Assembly (NCBI RefSeq): GCF_009759665.1
Contig: NZ_WQNE01000002.1
Location: 1 to 64,000, forward strand
Source: Bradyrhizobium cajani
GTDB taxonomy: Bacteria > Pseudomonadota > Alphaproteobacteria > Rhizobiales > Xanthobacteraceae
Reading direction: 5' to 3'
DNA length: 64,000 nt
Within the stretch, counting starts at the first letter, position 1; the number at the start of each line of letters is the position of its first letter. Of this stretch, positions 23,578-32,173 are shown piece by piece. The translations under genes and the position numbers were made by a program. The notes under the pieces are model-generated. The model made no database searches and had not been told where the DNA came from. It worked only from the letters and a program-made list of their open reading frames with translations.

Positions 23578-23703
23578 TGTCATTCCGGGGCACGCGCAGC
23601 GCGAGCTATGATGCGCAATTGCGCATCTGAGAATCCATTTGTCTAGACGCGCTGCCGCCCGATGGATTCCGGGTTCGCGCTATGCGCGCCCCGGAATGAC
23701 AAC
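23578..23703. repeat. Palindromic repeat (TGTCATTCCGGGG...CCCCGGAATGACA)
   Basis: The outer arms TGTCATTCCGGGGC and CCCCGGAATGACAA pair. Inner GCGCAATTGCGC and GAATCCATTT/GATGGATTC parts are present. It lies between two genes on the minus strand, immediately before the vWA gene's stop. Confidence 0.85.
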
Positions 23704-23707
23704 AAAG

Positions 23708-24883
23708 CTAGTGCGTCAATTCCTTCATCGCACCTTCCAGCCCCTCGATCGTGATCGGGTACATGCGGTTGGCGAAGATGCGTTTGATGATCGTGGTCGA
23801 TTCCGAATAGTCCCAGTGCTTCTGCTGCACCGGGTTCAGCCACACCGTGTGCGGATAGGTGCGGATGATGCGGTCGAGCCAGACCGAGCCGGGCTCCTCG
23901 TTGACGTGCTCGACCGAGCCGCCCGGCACCATGATCTCGTAAGGCGACATCGAGGCGTCGCCGACGAACACGACCTTGTAGTCGTGCGGATATTTGTGCA
24001 GCACGTCCCAGGTCGGCGTGCGGTCGGTGAAGCGGCGCTTGTTCTGCTTCCACACGCCTTCATAGAGGCAGTTGTGGAAGTAGAAATACTCCATGTGCTT
24101 GAACTCGCTCTTCGCCGCCGAGAACAGCTCCTCGACCTGCTCGATATGCGCGTCCATCGAGCCGCCGATGTCGAAGAACACCAGCAGCTTCACCGCATTG
24201 CGCCGCTCCGGGCGCATGTGGACGTCGAGATAGCCGTGATTGGCGGTCTCGCGGATCGTGGTGTCGAGATCGAGCTCATCCGGCGCGCCGGTGCGCGCGA
24301 ACTTGCGCAGGCGCCGCAGCGCCACCTTGATGTTGCGGATGCCGAGCTCGACATTGCCGTCGAGATCCTTGAACTCACGCTTGTCCCACACCTTCACGGC
24401 GCGGTTGTTGCGGTTCTTCTCCTGGCCGATGCGGACGCCTTCGGGATTGTAGCCGTGGGCGCCGAACGGCGAGGTGCCGGCGGTGCCGATCCACTTGCTG
24501 CCGCCCTGATGCCGGCCCTTCTGCTCCTCGAGGCGCTTCTTCAGCGTCTCCATGAGCTTGTCCCAGCCCATGGCCTCGATCTGCTTCTTCTCTTCTTCCG
24601 TCAGGTATTTTTCGGCGAGCTTCTTCAGCCATTCCTCGGGGATCTCCGCCGTCTCCATGGCGTCGAGCAGGCTCTCGAGCCCCTTGAACACCGTGCCGAA
24701 GACGCGATCGAACTTGTCGAGGTTGCGCTCGTCCTTCACCAGCGAGGCGCGCGACAGATAGTAGAAATTCTCGACCGTGTAGTCCGCGAGGTCGGCGTCG
24801 AGCGCCTCCATCAGCGTGAGGTATTCGCGCAGCGTCACGGGGACCTGCGCGTCGCGCAGAGAGGTGAAGAATTGCAGGAACAT
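23708..24883 (-). CDS. vWA-domain protein, CoxE-like, partner of MoxR ATPase
   Basis: The 391-residue protein has an N-terminal alpha-helical CoxE-like region (FFTSLRDAQVPVTLREYLTL). A charged middle section follows, and the C-terminal vWA domain has a modified MIDAS (LVFFDIGGSMDAHIEQ). DxGxS replaces DxSxS, as is usual in this group. vWA proteins of this type work with MoxR AAA+ ATPases in assembly or metal insertion of enzymes. The cognate ATPase gene begins 466 bases away on the opposite strand (25349). The ATG at 24883 is the first in frame after the spacer. Confidence 0.9.
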   Translation of the reverse strand: MFLQFFTSLRDAQVPVTLREYLTLMEALDADLADYTVENFYYLSRASLVKDERNLDKFDRVFGTVFKGLESLLDAMETAEIPEEWLKKLAEKYLTEEEKKQIEAMGWDKLMETLKKRLEEQKGRHQGGSKWIGTAGTSPFGAHGYNPEGVRIGQEKNRNNRAVKVWDKREFKDLDGNVELGIRNIKVALRRLRKFARTGAPDELDLDTTIRETANHGYLDVHMRPERRNAVKLLVFFDIGGSMDAHIEQVEELFSAAKSEFKHMEYFYFHNCLYEGVWKQNKRRFTDRTPTWDVLHKYPHDYKVVFVGDASMSPYEIMVPGGSVEHVNEEPGSVWLDRIIRTYPHTVWLNPVQQKHWDYSESTTIIKRIFANRMYPITIEGLEGAMKELTH

Positions 24884-25006
24884 GGGTGACAGATTGCCCG
24901 TCGGGGGACGAACGTCAAGGGGCGGAGGCCACTGCTCTGCGCTGGACCGGGAGGCTTTTTGCTCTAGAATTGATGGCCTCAAGGGGTTGTATTGGGGACG
25001 TTTGCA

Positions 25007-25252
25007 ATGGGAATTCTCGCAGCGCTCATCATCGGAGCGATCGCCGGCTGGCTCGCGGGCAAGATTGTCCATGGGGCGGGATTTGGGCTGATCGGCAACA
25101 TCGTCGTCGGCATCATCGGCGCATTGGTGGCGAGCTGGGTGCTGCCCCAGCTGCACATCGCGCTCGCCACCGGCACGCTCGGCGCCATCGTGGACGCCAC
25201 GATCGGCGCGGTGATTGTGCTGGTCATCCTTTCGCTGATAAAACGGGTCTGA
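25007..25252 (+). CDS. Transglycosylase-associated membrane protein (GlsB/YeaQ/YmgE family)
   Basis: The 81-residue, glycine-rich integral membrane protein begins MGILAALIIGAIAGWLAGKI and continues GFGLIGNIVVGIIGALVAS, then a third hydrophobic helix. These are hallmarks of the GlsB/YeaQ/YmgE stress-response family. Its function is poorly defined; it has been linked to envelope stress. ATG 25007 is preferred; TTG 24992 is an alternative. A hairpin at 25269 follows. It sits between the vWA and MoxR genes. Confidence 0.9.
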   Translation: MGILAALIIGAIAGWLAGKIVHGAGFGLIGNIVVGIIGALVASWVLPQLHIALATGTLGAIVDATIGAVIVLVILSLIKRV

Positions 25253-25268
25253 AAGCCTGACCGAACCA

Positions 25269-25300
25269 GGAACGGCCGCCGCGAGCGGCCGTTCCCTTGT
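25269..25300 (+). terminator. Hairpin terminator with weak U-tract
   Basis: The perfect stem GGAACGGCCGC / GCGGCCGTTCC with a CGCGA loop is followed by CTTGT, 17 bases after the stop of the membrane protein. Confidence 0.65.
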
Positions 25301-25348
25301 CGCGACCGGGGCGAAAGCCTCGCGCCGACGATACCTCAAGGACCCGCA

Positions 25349-26191
25349 ATGAAATTTACCGGCACCAAGGACTATGTTGCGACCGACGATCTCAAGGTCG
25401 CCGTCAATGCCTCGATCGTGCTGGAGCGTCCGCTCCTGGTGAAGGGCGAGCCCGGCACCGGCAAGACGGTGCTGGCGGAGGAAGTGGCGAAGGCGCTGAA
25501 CGCGCCGCTGCTGACCTGGCACATCAAGTCCACCACCAAGGCGCAGCAGGGCCTCTACGAATACGACGCGGTGTCGCGCCTGCGCGACAGCCAGCTCGGC
25601 GATGCGCGCGTGTCCGACATCAGGAACTACATCAAGCGCGGCAAGCTGTGGGAGGCCTTCACCAGCGAGCAGCGCCCTGTGCTCTTGATCGACGAGATCG
25701 ACAAGGCCGACATCGAATTCCCGAACGACCTCCTGCTCGAGCTCGACCGCATGGAATTCCATGTCTACGAGACCGGCGAGACGATCAAGGCCAAGCAGCG
25801 CCCGATCATGATGATCACCTCCAACAACGAGAAGGAGCTGCCGGACGCCTTCCTGCGCCGCTGCTTCTTCCACTACATCAAGTTCCCCGACGCCGACACG
25901 ATGGTCCGCATCGTCGACGTCCACTTTCCCGGCATCAAGAAGCGCCTCGTCGAGGAAGCCTTGCGCATCTTCTTCGAGGTGCGCGAGGTGCCCGGCCTGA
26001 AGAAGAAGCCGTCGACGTCGGAGCTTCTGGACTGGCTCAAGCTGCTGCTCAACGAGGACATGAGCGCCGAGCAGCTGCGCGAGCGCGACCCGCGAAAACT
26101 GATCCCCCCGCTGCACGGCGCGCTGCTCAAGAACGAGCAGGACGTGCACCTGTTCGAGCGGCTGGCGTTTTTGAGCCGAAGGGAAGTGTAA
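25349..26191 (+). CDS. MoxR-type AAA+ ATPase
   Basis: The 280-residue protein has Walker A GEPGTGKT, Walker B VLLIDEIDKAD, sensor 1 MMITSNNEKELP and the arginine-finger region PDAFLRRCFF, all typical of the MoxR branch of AAA+ proteins. These ring ATPases remodel or mature partner enzymes together with vWA proteins. The partner is very likely the vWA protein encoded at 23708-24883. The ATG at 25349 has CAAGGACCCGCA upstream. A repeat-rich spacer follows. Confidence 0.93.
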   Translation: MKFTGTKDYVATDDLKVAVNASIVLERPLLVKGEPGTGKTVLAEEVAKALNAPLLTWHIKSTTKAQQGLYEYDAVSRLRDSQLGDARVSDIRNYIKRGKLWEAFTSEQRPVLLIDEIDKADIEFPNDLLLELDRMEFHVYETGETIKAKQRPIMMITSNNEKELPDAFLRRCFFHYIKFPDADTMVRIVDVHFPGIKKRLVEEALRIFFEVREVPGLKKKPSTSELLDWLKLLLNEDMSAEQLRERDPRKLIPPLHGALLKNEQDVHLFERLAFLSRREV

Positions 26192-26209
26192 GGGCGCACT
26201 GCAAGCTCC

Positions 26210-26338
26210 GTCATCCTGAGGTGCGAGTGGCGCGATGCACAGCATCGCGCCGGGAGCCTCGAAGGATGAACGGCCGAGATGCAGCCGGGCCGTCGCCCTT
26301 CGAGGGCCGCTGAAGAAGCGGCCGCCTCAAGGTGACGG
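26210..26338. repeat. Palindromic repeat, CATCCTGAGG...CCTCAAGGTGACG
   Basis: The outer arms GTCATCCTGAGGTGCG and CCGCCTCAAGGTGACG pair. Inner hairpins GCGCGATGCACAGCATCGCGC and GGCCGCTGAAGAAGCGGCC are clear. It is related in plan to 3470 and 21871 but strongly diverged. It begins 19 bases after the MoxR stop. Confidence 0.78.
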
Positions 26339-26367
26339 GGAAAGATAGGTGCTCGCTGTCTCAACAG

Positions 26368-26447
26368 CGTCATTGCGAGCGCAGCGAAGCAATCCAGAGT
26401 CTTTTCGCGGAGGAATTCTGGATTGCTTCGCTGCGCTCGCAATGACG
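26368..26447. repeat. Palindromic repeat (CGTCATTGCGAGCGCAGCGA family)
   Basis: CGTCATTGCGAGCGCAGCGA and TCGCTGCGCTCGCAATGACG are perfect inverted arms. Between them lies AGCAATCCAGAG...CTGGATTGCT. Confidence 0.88.
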
Positions 26448-26674
26448 GAGCAAGGAGCGTCGGCGTCGCTTTCTGACTCACATTTTGTCTTGGAGACATG
26501 GCTTCGCATCCTCGCGGCGCATCTCGCCCGAGCGGAGCGCAGCGCAGCGAAATCCAGGGAGTGGCGTGCCGACTGATCCAATCATGCCGGATCACGCTGC
26601 GCTCCATCCGGCTACGGGGCTGCCCCCATCCCGGCCGCGCGGCATTGGAGCAGTTCAATTCGATCGCGCGAAGA
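26448..26674. other. Remaining part of the repeat-rich spacer
   Basis: No gene is supported. GCGGAGCGCAGCGCAGCG at 26534-26551 and ATGCCGGATCACGCTGCGCT / CATCCGGCTACGG at 26583-26621 look like eroded repeat pieces. The outer-membrane gene ends immediately beyond, so a terminator function is possible. Confidence 0.4.
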
Positions 26675-27448
26675 TCAGTACTTCGCGACGAGTGGGCCAC
26701 CCCAACGGTAGTTCAGGCGTACCAGGCCGATGTCGACGTCCTGGCCAATACGGGCGCTTCCTGCAAAGGTGCCCGCCGGACCGCCCACGATTCCGGTTGA
26801 GAAGAAGTCCACGTCCCGATGGCCCATGAACAGGTGGTCGTATTCGACACCGACAGACCAGTTCGGAGCGAAACCAAATTCAAGGCCCGCCCCTACGGTG
26901 CCGCCCCAGCGGGTTTCGCGGCCATCATTGAGCGTCGACCCCGTCGCAAAATCGAAAACCCGGTATTTGTCGCGGACGACCGCAGCGCCGCCCTTCACGT
27001 AGAGCAGCACGTTATTCCAGGCATAGCCAACCTGGCCCGTGAACAGGCCGAACGCATCGATCTTGGTTTCATCCTGGACGCCGTCGAAGGCGAGGTTGGC
27101 GTTGGAGCCCTTGAAATCGGCCCAGTTGCCCTGTGCCTCGACGCCGAACACCCAGTTCGCCGTCTGCCAGCGATAGCCGATCTGGCCGCCGACCGTGCCC
27201 CCAGTCGCGTTGTGGCACCCCATGGGAACGGGCGGAGCGACGACCGCGCCACCGAGATTGACCGCGTCCCAGCACTTGTGGGCGGAGCCTCCGCCACCAT
27301 TGATGCCGATGTAGACGCCGCTCCAATCATAGATCGGGGCGACCATCGGAGGCGGCGCCTTGGTGTAAGGGCGAGCCGCCAGATCAGCAGCGGAGGCAGG
27401 TGCAGCGAGCCCGATGAGGGCAGCGGCCCCCAGCAATATCTTCTTCAT
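26675..27448 (-). CDS. Outer-membrane beta-barrel protein (Omp25/Omp31-like)
   Basis: The 257-residue protein has a signal peptide (KILLGAAALIGLAAPASA) and the alphaproteobacterial porin-like start DLAARPYTKAPPPM. WSGVYIGINGGGG then opens the barrel, and alternating strands such as GYRWQTANWVFGVEAQGNWA and GLEFGFAPNWSVGVEYDHLF follow. The last strand VRLNYRWGGPLVAKY ends in an aromatic-rich motif, as Omp insertion requires. Members are small outer-membrane proteins of the Omp25/31 family. It is monocistronic by position. Confidence 0.9.
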   Translation of the reverse strand: MKKILLGAAALIGLAAPASAADLAARPYTKAPPPMVAPIYDWSGVYIGINGGGGSAHKCWDAVNLGGAVVAPPVPMGCHNATGGTVGGQIGYRWQTANWVFGVEAQGNWADFKGSNANLAFDGVQDETKIDAFGLFTGQVGYAWNNVLLYVKGGAAVVRDKYRVFDFATGSTLNDGRETRWGGTVGAGLEFGFAPNWSVGVEYDHLFMGHRDVDFFSTGIVGGPAGTFAGSARIGQDVDIGLVRLNYRWGGPLVAKY

Positions 27449-27717
27449 TGTGTCGACCCCGAATCAATCTACTGCGGAGCCCCCACATGCAACCTATCAT
27501 TGTTTTCTGAATAATATGTCACCTGAGCGCCACACTCCGCTGAAACCAGAGAGTTCTTCAGCCTGACGTTTATTACAGGGAGCGGCACGGGTCGGGGGAA
27601 ACCCGTGGGGTGGGTTCAGCGTCAGCGTAGCTCACCACTGCAAAGAGGTGAGTTACGCTTCCGCCCCACTCTTCGAGCTACGGCGGGCAAGTCGCGGCTA
27701 ACGCACCCTACTCGTCC

Positions 27718-29364
27718 TCACGCCACCGCCGCATCCGGAATGCGCGCGGCTTCCATCGGCTGCTTGCCGCGGATCAGATCCGAGGCGCGGTCGGCGATCA
27801 TCATGGTGGAGGCGTTGAGGTTTGCCGAGATCATGCGCGGCATGACCGAGGCGTCGATGACGCGCAGGCCTTCGAGGCCGTGGACGCGGAGCTGGTCGTC
27901 GACCACCGCCCAGGTGCTATCCGCCGGGCCCATGCGGCAGGTGCAGCCGGGGTGGAAGGTGGTGGTGCCGCGCTCGGTGGCGGCGTGCAGGAATTCGTCG
28001 TCGGTGTTGACGTTGGGGCCGGGGAAATCCTCGTAGGCGTAATAGGGCGACAGCGGCGCGGACTTCAAAAGGCGGCGCGCGAGCTTCATGCCGCCGACGA
28101 TGACACGGCGGTCGAGCTCGGCGTCGAGATAGTTGGTCTGGATGATCGGCGGTGCGAAGGGATCGCTTGAGCGGATGTGGACATAGCCACGGCTCTCCGG
28201 GCGCTGCTGCCAGGAGGCAACGGTCATGCCGGGCTCGTCCTCGAGCTGGCCCTGCACGCCTTCCTTGTAGCTCGCCGGGGTGAAGGTGAGTTGCAGGTCG
28301 GAGCTCTCCGCGCTTTCGCCGGAGTGCCAGAAGCAATAGACCATGGTCGGCGACAGCGAGAGCAGGCCGCGGCGCGCGGTCGCCCATTTCAGCGCCTCGA
28401 TCCACAACGAGAAGCCGCGGCGAAGCTCGTTGATGGTCTTGATGTCCTTGACGCGCGCCACGGTACGCGGGGCGTAGTGGTCCTGAAGACCCTCGCCGAC
28501 CGGCAACGCGTGACGCACCGTGATGCCGTGCTGCTGCAACAGGTCTGGCGAGCCGACGCCCGAGAGCTGCAAGAGCTGCGGCGAATTATAGGTGCCGCCG
28601 GACAGAATCACTTCCTTGTTGGCACGCACCTCCACCGGCGTACCGCCACGGCCGCCCTTGGTGTAGCGCACGCCGACGGCGCGCTTGCCCTCGAAAATGA
28701 TCTCGGTCGCGTGCGCATGCGTGTGCACATGCACGTTCGGCCGCTTCATCGCCGGCTTGAGGAAGGCGGTCGAACCGGAGACGCGCAGGCCGTTGTTGAT
28801 GGTGCGCTGGCAGTAGGAGACGCCTTCCTGAGTCTTGCCGTTGTAATCGGGGTTGCGGGGAATGCCGAGCGAGACCGCGCCTTCCATGAAGGCCTCGCAG
28901 AGCGGATCGCGCCAGTCCATCGTCGTCACGATGAGGTTGCCCTCGCGGCCACGATAGGTGTCCTCACCCTCGCCGACCCGCTTCTCCAGCCGCCGGAAGT
29001 AGGGCAGCACGTCGGCATAGCCCCAGCCGCGATTGCCCATCTGCGCCCAGGTGTCGAAATCCATGCGCTGGCCGCGATTGTAGATGTGGCCGTTGATCGA
29101 GGACGAGCCGCCGAGCGTCTTGCCGCGCGGCGCATAGATGCTGCGCCCACCGGTCCAGGGCCCCGGCTCCTGCTGATAGGCCCAGTTGATGCTCTTCATG
29201 TGGAAGGTCTTGATGAAGCCCGCCGGCAGATGGATGTAGGGATGCCAATCACTGGGCCCGGCCTCGAGCACGCAGACGCTGGTGTTGGGATCTTCGCTCA
29301 GCCGGCTGGCGAGCACGCAACCGGCGGAGCCCGCGCCGACGATCACATAATCAAATCTGTCCAT
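27718..29364 (-). CDS. GMC family oxidoreductase (choline dehydrogenase-like)
   Basis: The 548-residue flavoenzyme begins MDRFDYVIVGAGSAGCVLASRL with the FAD loop GAGSAG. It carries GGSSSINGHIYNRG (GMC signature 1) and ILSGGTYNSPQLLQLSGVG (GMC signature 2). The C-terminus has TTTFHPGCTCRMG with the catalytic His and a second residue in SANLNASTMMIADRASD. It oxidises an alcohol; homologues include choline, long-chain and glucose dehydrogenases, and the substrate is unknown here. No betB or osmotic-stress gene is adjacent, so choline is not favoured. A GNAT gene lies 17 bases upstream on the same strand. Confidence 0.93.
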   Translation of the reverse strand: MDRFDYVIVGAGSAGCVLASRLSEDPNTSVCVLEAGPSDWHPYIHLPAGFIKTFHMKSINWAYQQEPGPWTGGRSIYAPRGKTLGGSSSINGHIYNRGQRMDFDTWAQMGNRGWGYADVLPYFRRLEKRVGEGEDTYRGREGNLIVTTMDWRDPLCEAFMEGAVSLGIPRNPDYNGKTQEGVSYCQRTINNGLRVSGSTAFLKPAMKRPNVHVHTHAHATEIIFEGKRAVGVRYTKGGRGGTPVEVRANKEVILSGGTYNSPQLLQLSGVGSPDLLQQHGITVRHALPVGEGLQDHYAPRTVARVKDIKTINELRRGFSLWIEALKWATARRGLLSLSPTMVYCFWHSGESAESSDLQLTFTPASYKEGVQGQLEDEPGMTVASWQQRPESRGYVHIRSSDPFAPPIIQTNYLDAELDRRVIVGGMKLARRLLKSAPLSPYYAYEDFPGPNVNTDDEFLHAATERGTTTFHPGCTCRMGPADSTWAVVDDQLRVHGLEGLRVIDASVMPRMISANLNASTMMIADRASDLIRGKQPMEAARIPDAAVA

Positions 29365-29380
29365 GTTGCCTCGGCCGCCC

Positions 29381-29974
29381 TCAGCGCGGCTTGTCGTTGA
29401 GTTGAAATTCGAGATGCGCCTGCACCGTCGGCCATTCGGCGGCGGTGATGCTGTAGACCACGGTGTCGCGCAGCGTGCCGTTCGGCGCGACCTGGTGGCT
29501 GCGCAAAATGCCGTCCTGCTTGGCCCCGAGGCGCTCGATGGCGCGGCGGCTCTGGTGATTGAAGAAATGCGTGCGGAATTCGACCGCGATGCAGTTCAGC
29601 GTCTCGAAGGCATGCCGGAGCAGCAGCAGCTTGCACTGCGTGTTGAGTGGGCCGCGCTGCGCGCTCTTGCCATACCAGGTCGAGCCGATCTCGACGCGGC
29701 GGTTGGCGGCATCGATGTTCATGTAGGTCGTCATGCCGACGATGTTGCCGCCGGCATCGAACACCGTGAACGGCAGCATCGAGCCTGCGGCTTGCAAGGC
29801 CAGGCGGCGGTCGATCTCCTTGCCCATGTTCTCCGGCAGCGGGATTGCGGTGTACCAGAGCTTCGACAGCTCGCCGTCCTTCACGGCCTCCACCAGCCCC
29901 TCGCGATGCTGAGGCGACAGCGGCTCGAGACGGGCGTGCTGTCCGCGCAGGGTGATGGGATCGGGCCAGGGCAT
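29381..29974 (-). CDS. GNAT family N-acetyltransferase (RimJ/RimL-like)
   Basis: The 197-residue protein has a GNAT fold. VEIGSTWYGKSAQRGPLNTQ leads into the acetyl-CoA pyrophosphate loop region, and AVEFRTHFFNHQSRRAIERLGAKQDG gives the motif-B/NQ-R-I-LGA signature of RimJ/RimL-like enzymes. It acetylates an amino group on a protein N-terminus or small molecule. Its ATG at 29974 lies just before a palindromic repeat, and the GMC gene begins 16 bases after its stop, so the two are probably co-transcribed. Confidence 0.88.
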   Translation of the reverse strand: MPWPDPITLRGQHARLEPLSPQHREGLVEAVKDGELSKLWYTAIPLPENMGKEIDRRLALQAAGSMLPFTVFDAGGNIVGMTTYMNIDAANRRVEIGSTWYGKSAQRGPLNTQCKLLLLRHAFETLNCIAVEFRTHFFNHQSRRAIERLGAKQDGILRSHQVAPNGTLRDTVVYSITAAEWPTVQAHLEFQLNDKPR

Positions 29975-29991
29975 TGAAGGTCTCTCCTTAC

Positions 29992-30073
29992 GTCATTCCG
30001 GGATGGTCCGAAGGACCAGACCCGGAATCTCGAGATTCCGGGTTCGATGCTTCGCATCGCCCCGGAATGACGA
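29992..30073. repeat. Palindromic repeat (CGTCATTCCGGGATGG...CCCCGGAATGACG)
   Basis: The outer arms CGTCATTCCGGG and CCCGGAATGACG surround GGTCCGAAGGACC and an inverted CCCGGAATCTCGAGATTCCGGG. It lies between two same-strand genes. Confidence 0.88.
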
Positions 30074-30090
30074 TCGCGCAAGCGCAATCG

Positions 30091-31017
30091 TCACTTGTTC
30101 AAAAAGTTCAACGGCAAACCGCCGCGCGGCCAGTCCATGGCGATCAGCTCGCCCTTGCCGGACAGCGTGATGTAGGCGGTCTTCAGTTCTGGGCCGCCGA
30201 AGGCGATGTTGGTGGTGACGCGGTCGCCGGTCGGCACCTGCTCGACCAGGGTGCCGTCGGGCGCGATCACCGAGATGCAGCCGGAGACGAGCGTGGCGAC
30301 GCAGACATTGCCGTTCGCCTCCACCGCGAGCGAATCGAACATCTGGTAGCCGCCAAGCCCGCAGATCGGGTTGCCCCGCTCGCCGCGATAGATCACCTCG
30401 CGCGGCTTGAGCGTGCCGGGCGCGGAGAGTTCATAGGCCCACAGCCGTCCCGTCGGGGTCTCCGCGATGTAGACCGTGTTCTCGTCCGGTGAAAGGCCGA
30501 TGCCGTTCGCCGGCAGCACGCCGTGCACGATCTCGACGATCTCCTTCATGCCGGGCTTGAGATAGTACATGCCGCCGACGTCCATCTCCCGCGCGCGGCG
30601 CTTGCCGAGATCGGAGAACCAGAGGCCGCCGTGCCTGTCGAAGACGAGGTCGTTCGGCCCGCGCAGATCGTGCTCGCCGCATTTGGTCACGACGGTCTCG
30701 ACCTTGCCGGATTGCAGATCGACGCGCTGGATCGAGCCGCCCAGATAACCGTCCGGCTGCGGGCCCGGCATGATCATCTTGCCGGTCGGAATCCAGGAGA
30801 AGCCGCCATTGTTGCAGATGTAGATCTTGCCGTCGGGTCCGAGGGCGGCGCCATTCGGCCCGCCCGGAATTTTGGCGACGACCTCCTTGCGGCCATCGGG
30901 ATGAACGCGGGTCAGGCGCTGGCCGCGGATTTCCACCAGCACCACCGAGCCGTCCGGCATCACAACCGGCCCTTCGGGAAATTCGAGGTCGGTGGCGATA
31001 ACGCGGACGTTGGACAT
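30091..31017 (-). CDS. SMP-30/gluconolactonase/LRE family protein
   Basis: The 308-residue protein is a six-bladed beta-propeller of the SMP-30 family. Motifs include FPEGPVVMPDGSVVLVEIRG, GPNGAALGPDGKIYICNNGG, GPNDLVFDRHGGLWFSD and NGIGLSPDENTVYIAET. The E/N/D metal ligands lie in these blades. Members are metal-dependent lactonases such as gluconolactonase, so it could supply sugar acids to nearby dehydratases; the enolase-superfamily gene at 32174 may be a partner. The ATG at 31017 has GGGAGGG upstream. Confidence 0.9.
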   Translation of the reverse strand: MSNVRVIATDLEFPEGPVVMPDGSVVLVEIRGQRLTRVHPDGRKEVVAKIPGGPNGAALGPDGKIYICNNGGFSWIPTGKMIMPGPQPDGYLGGSIQRVDLQSGKVETVVTKCGEHDLRGPNDLVFDRHGGLWFSDLGKRRAREMDVGGMYYLKPGMKEIVEIVHGVLPANGIGLSPDENTVYIAETPTGRLWAYELSAPGTLKPREVIYRGERGNPICGLGGYQMFDSLAVEANGNVCVATLVSGCISVIAPDGTLVEQVPTGDRVTTNIAFGGPELKTAYITLSGKGELIAMDWPRGGLPLNFLNK

Positions 31018-31152
31018 TTTGGGACCCTCCCGGCTGCTTGTTATGGCTTGCACGGGATGTCCGGCGCGGGCCCCGCAGGCAAGATTGCCAGCGGTTATGA
31101 CAAAGTCGCCTCCGCTTGCCAAGCAAGCGGGATGGTATGCCAGCCTTGCGCG

Positions 31153-32067
31153 CTACTCCTTCACCGGCACCCAGATCTCGAAGCCGCCATTGCCGGTAGA
31201 GGGATCAAAGTTCTGATCGTAGCGCTCGAAGTTCGGCGCATCCGCGGCTTTCAGGCCGGAGGCCGGCAACCACTGATTCCAGATCGTGTTGACGGTGCGG
31301 CGGATCGAGGCGACGTGCTCGGTGTGGGTGAACACCGCGTAGCGCTGCTCCGGGATGCGGATGCGACCGAGGCGCCGCGGCAGGTCGGAGAAATCGGCGA
31401 CCTCGACGCCGGCGATGTAGTCGAAATTGCCGGCATCGTCACCGTTGCAGCAGACGCCGTAAGCGACTTGAGATTTTCCCTGGCCGACGCGCGCGGGAAT
31501 GTCGGCGACTTCCTGGTGGAAGCGCTGCCACAGCCCCGGAATGGCGGCGCCGTTGTCGCAGGAGACGCGCTCGGCGGGACCGGCGACGAGGAAGGCCTTT
31601 GCGGTTTCGAAACGCGGGGGCTTGAGGTTGTCGAGCATGGTGGAATCCATGAGGATCGGTTCCTGTAGCCTGAGATGACCAGTGCATGTCGCGGCCCGGA
31701 CCGCTTCGGGCGTGGTGCCGAACTGGTCGCGGAACGCGCGGGTGAATGCTTCGTGCGAGCCGTAATCCGCCTCCAGCGCCAGCGACAGAATATCCGGCGC
31801 GCCCTTCGCCAGACTGCGCGCCGCCTCCGTCAGCCGCCGCGCGCGCACGTAGCGCATCACCGGAAGTCCGGTAGCCGCGGCGAACGCGCGCACGAGGTGG
31901 AACCGCGACACGCCCGAGATCGCGGCGATCTCGTCGAGCGTCATCGGCTCGGCCAGATGGCTCTCGATATACCAAAGCGCGCGCTGGGCTGGGTTCATGA
32001 CGGTTCGAGCTCTCGTTCGAAGCCTGGCGATGATGCGCCGATGACCGCCGCTTCGCTTGATCGGCAT
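31153..32067 (-). CDS. AraC-family transcriptional regulator with GyrI-like ligand domain
   Basis: The 304-residue protein has an N-terminal AraC helix-turn-helix domain (HLAEPMTLDEIAAISGVSRF, with PEAVRAATC at its end). A C-terminal GyrI/AraC_E_bind domain follows (about residues 150-304, FETAKAFLVAGPAERVSCDN, ENGGFEIWVPVKE). This is the Rob/SoxS-like order seen in drug- or ligand-sensing regulators. The ATG at 32067 is preceded by GAGGACAGC; ATG 31998 is a shorter alternative. It is divergent from the enolase-superfamily gene at 32174, which it may control. Confidence 0.88.
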   Translation of the reverse strand: MPIKRSGGHRRIIARLRTRARTVMNPAQRALWYIESHLAEPMTLDEIAAISGVSRFHLVRAFAAATGLPVMRYVRARRLTEAARSLAKGAPDILSLALEADYGSHEAFTRAFRDQFGTTPEAVRAATCTGHLRLQEPILMDSTMLDNLKPPRFETAKAFLVAGPAERVSCDNGAAIPGLWQRFHQEVADIPARVGQGKSQVAYGVCCNGDDAGNFDYIAGVEVADFSDLPRRLGRIRIPEQRYAVFTHTEHVASIRRTVNTIWNQWLPASGLKAADAPNFERYDQNFDPSTGNGGFEIWVPVKE

Positions 32068-32173
32068 TGCTGTCCTCGCATGAGGATAGTCCGGGAATAG
32101 CCGCTGGCAACGCCCTCGCCTTCGTGGCTACACTCGCCGAAACCGCTCACGAGAAGGCAGGAGGAACCGCGTC

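Noticed and set aside
23708..26245. A very long minus-strand open frame continuing from the vWA gene across the MoxR gene
   Set aside because: The part beyond 24883 is antisense to a clear MoxR ATPase and the spacer. It is a by-product of high GC content, with no ribosome site or domain.
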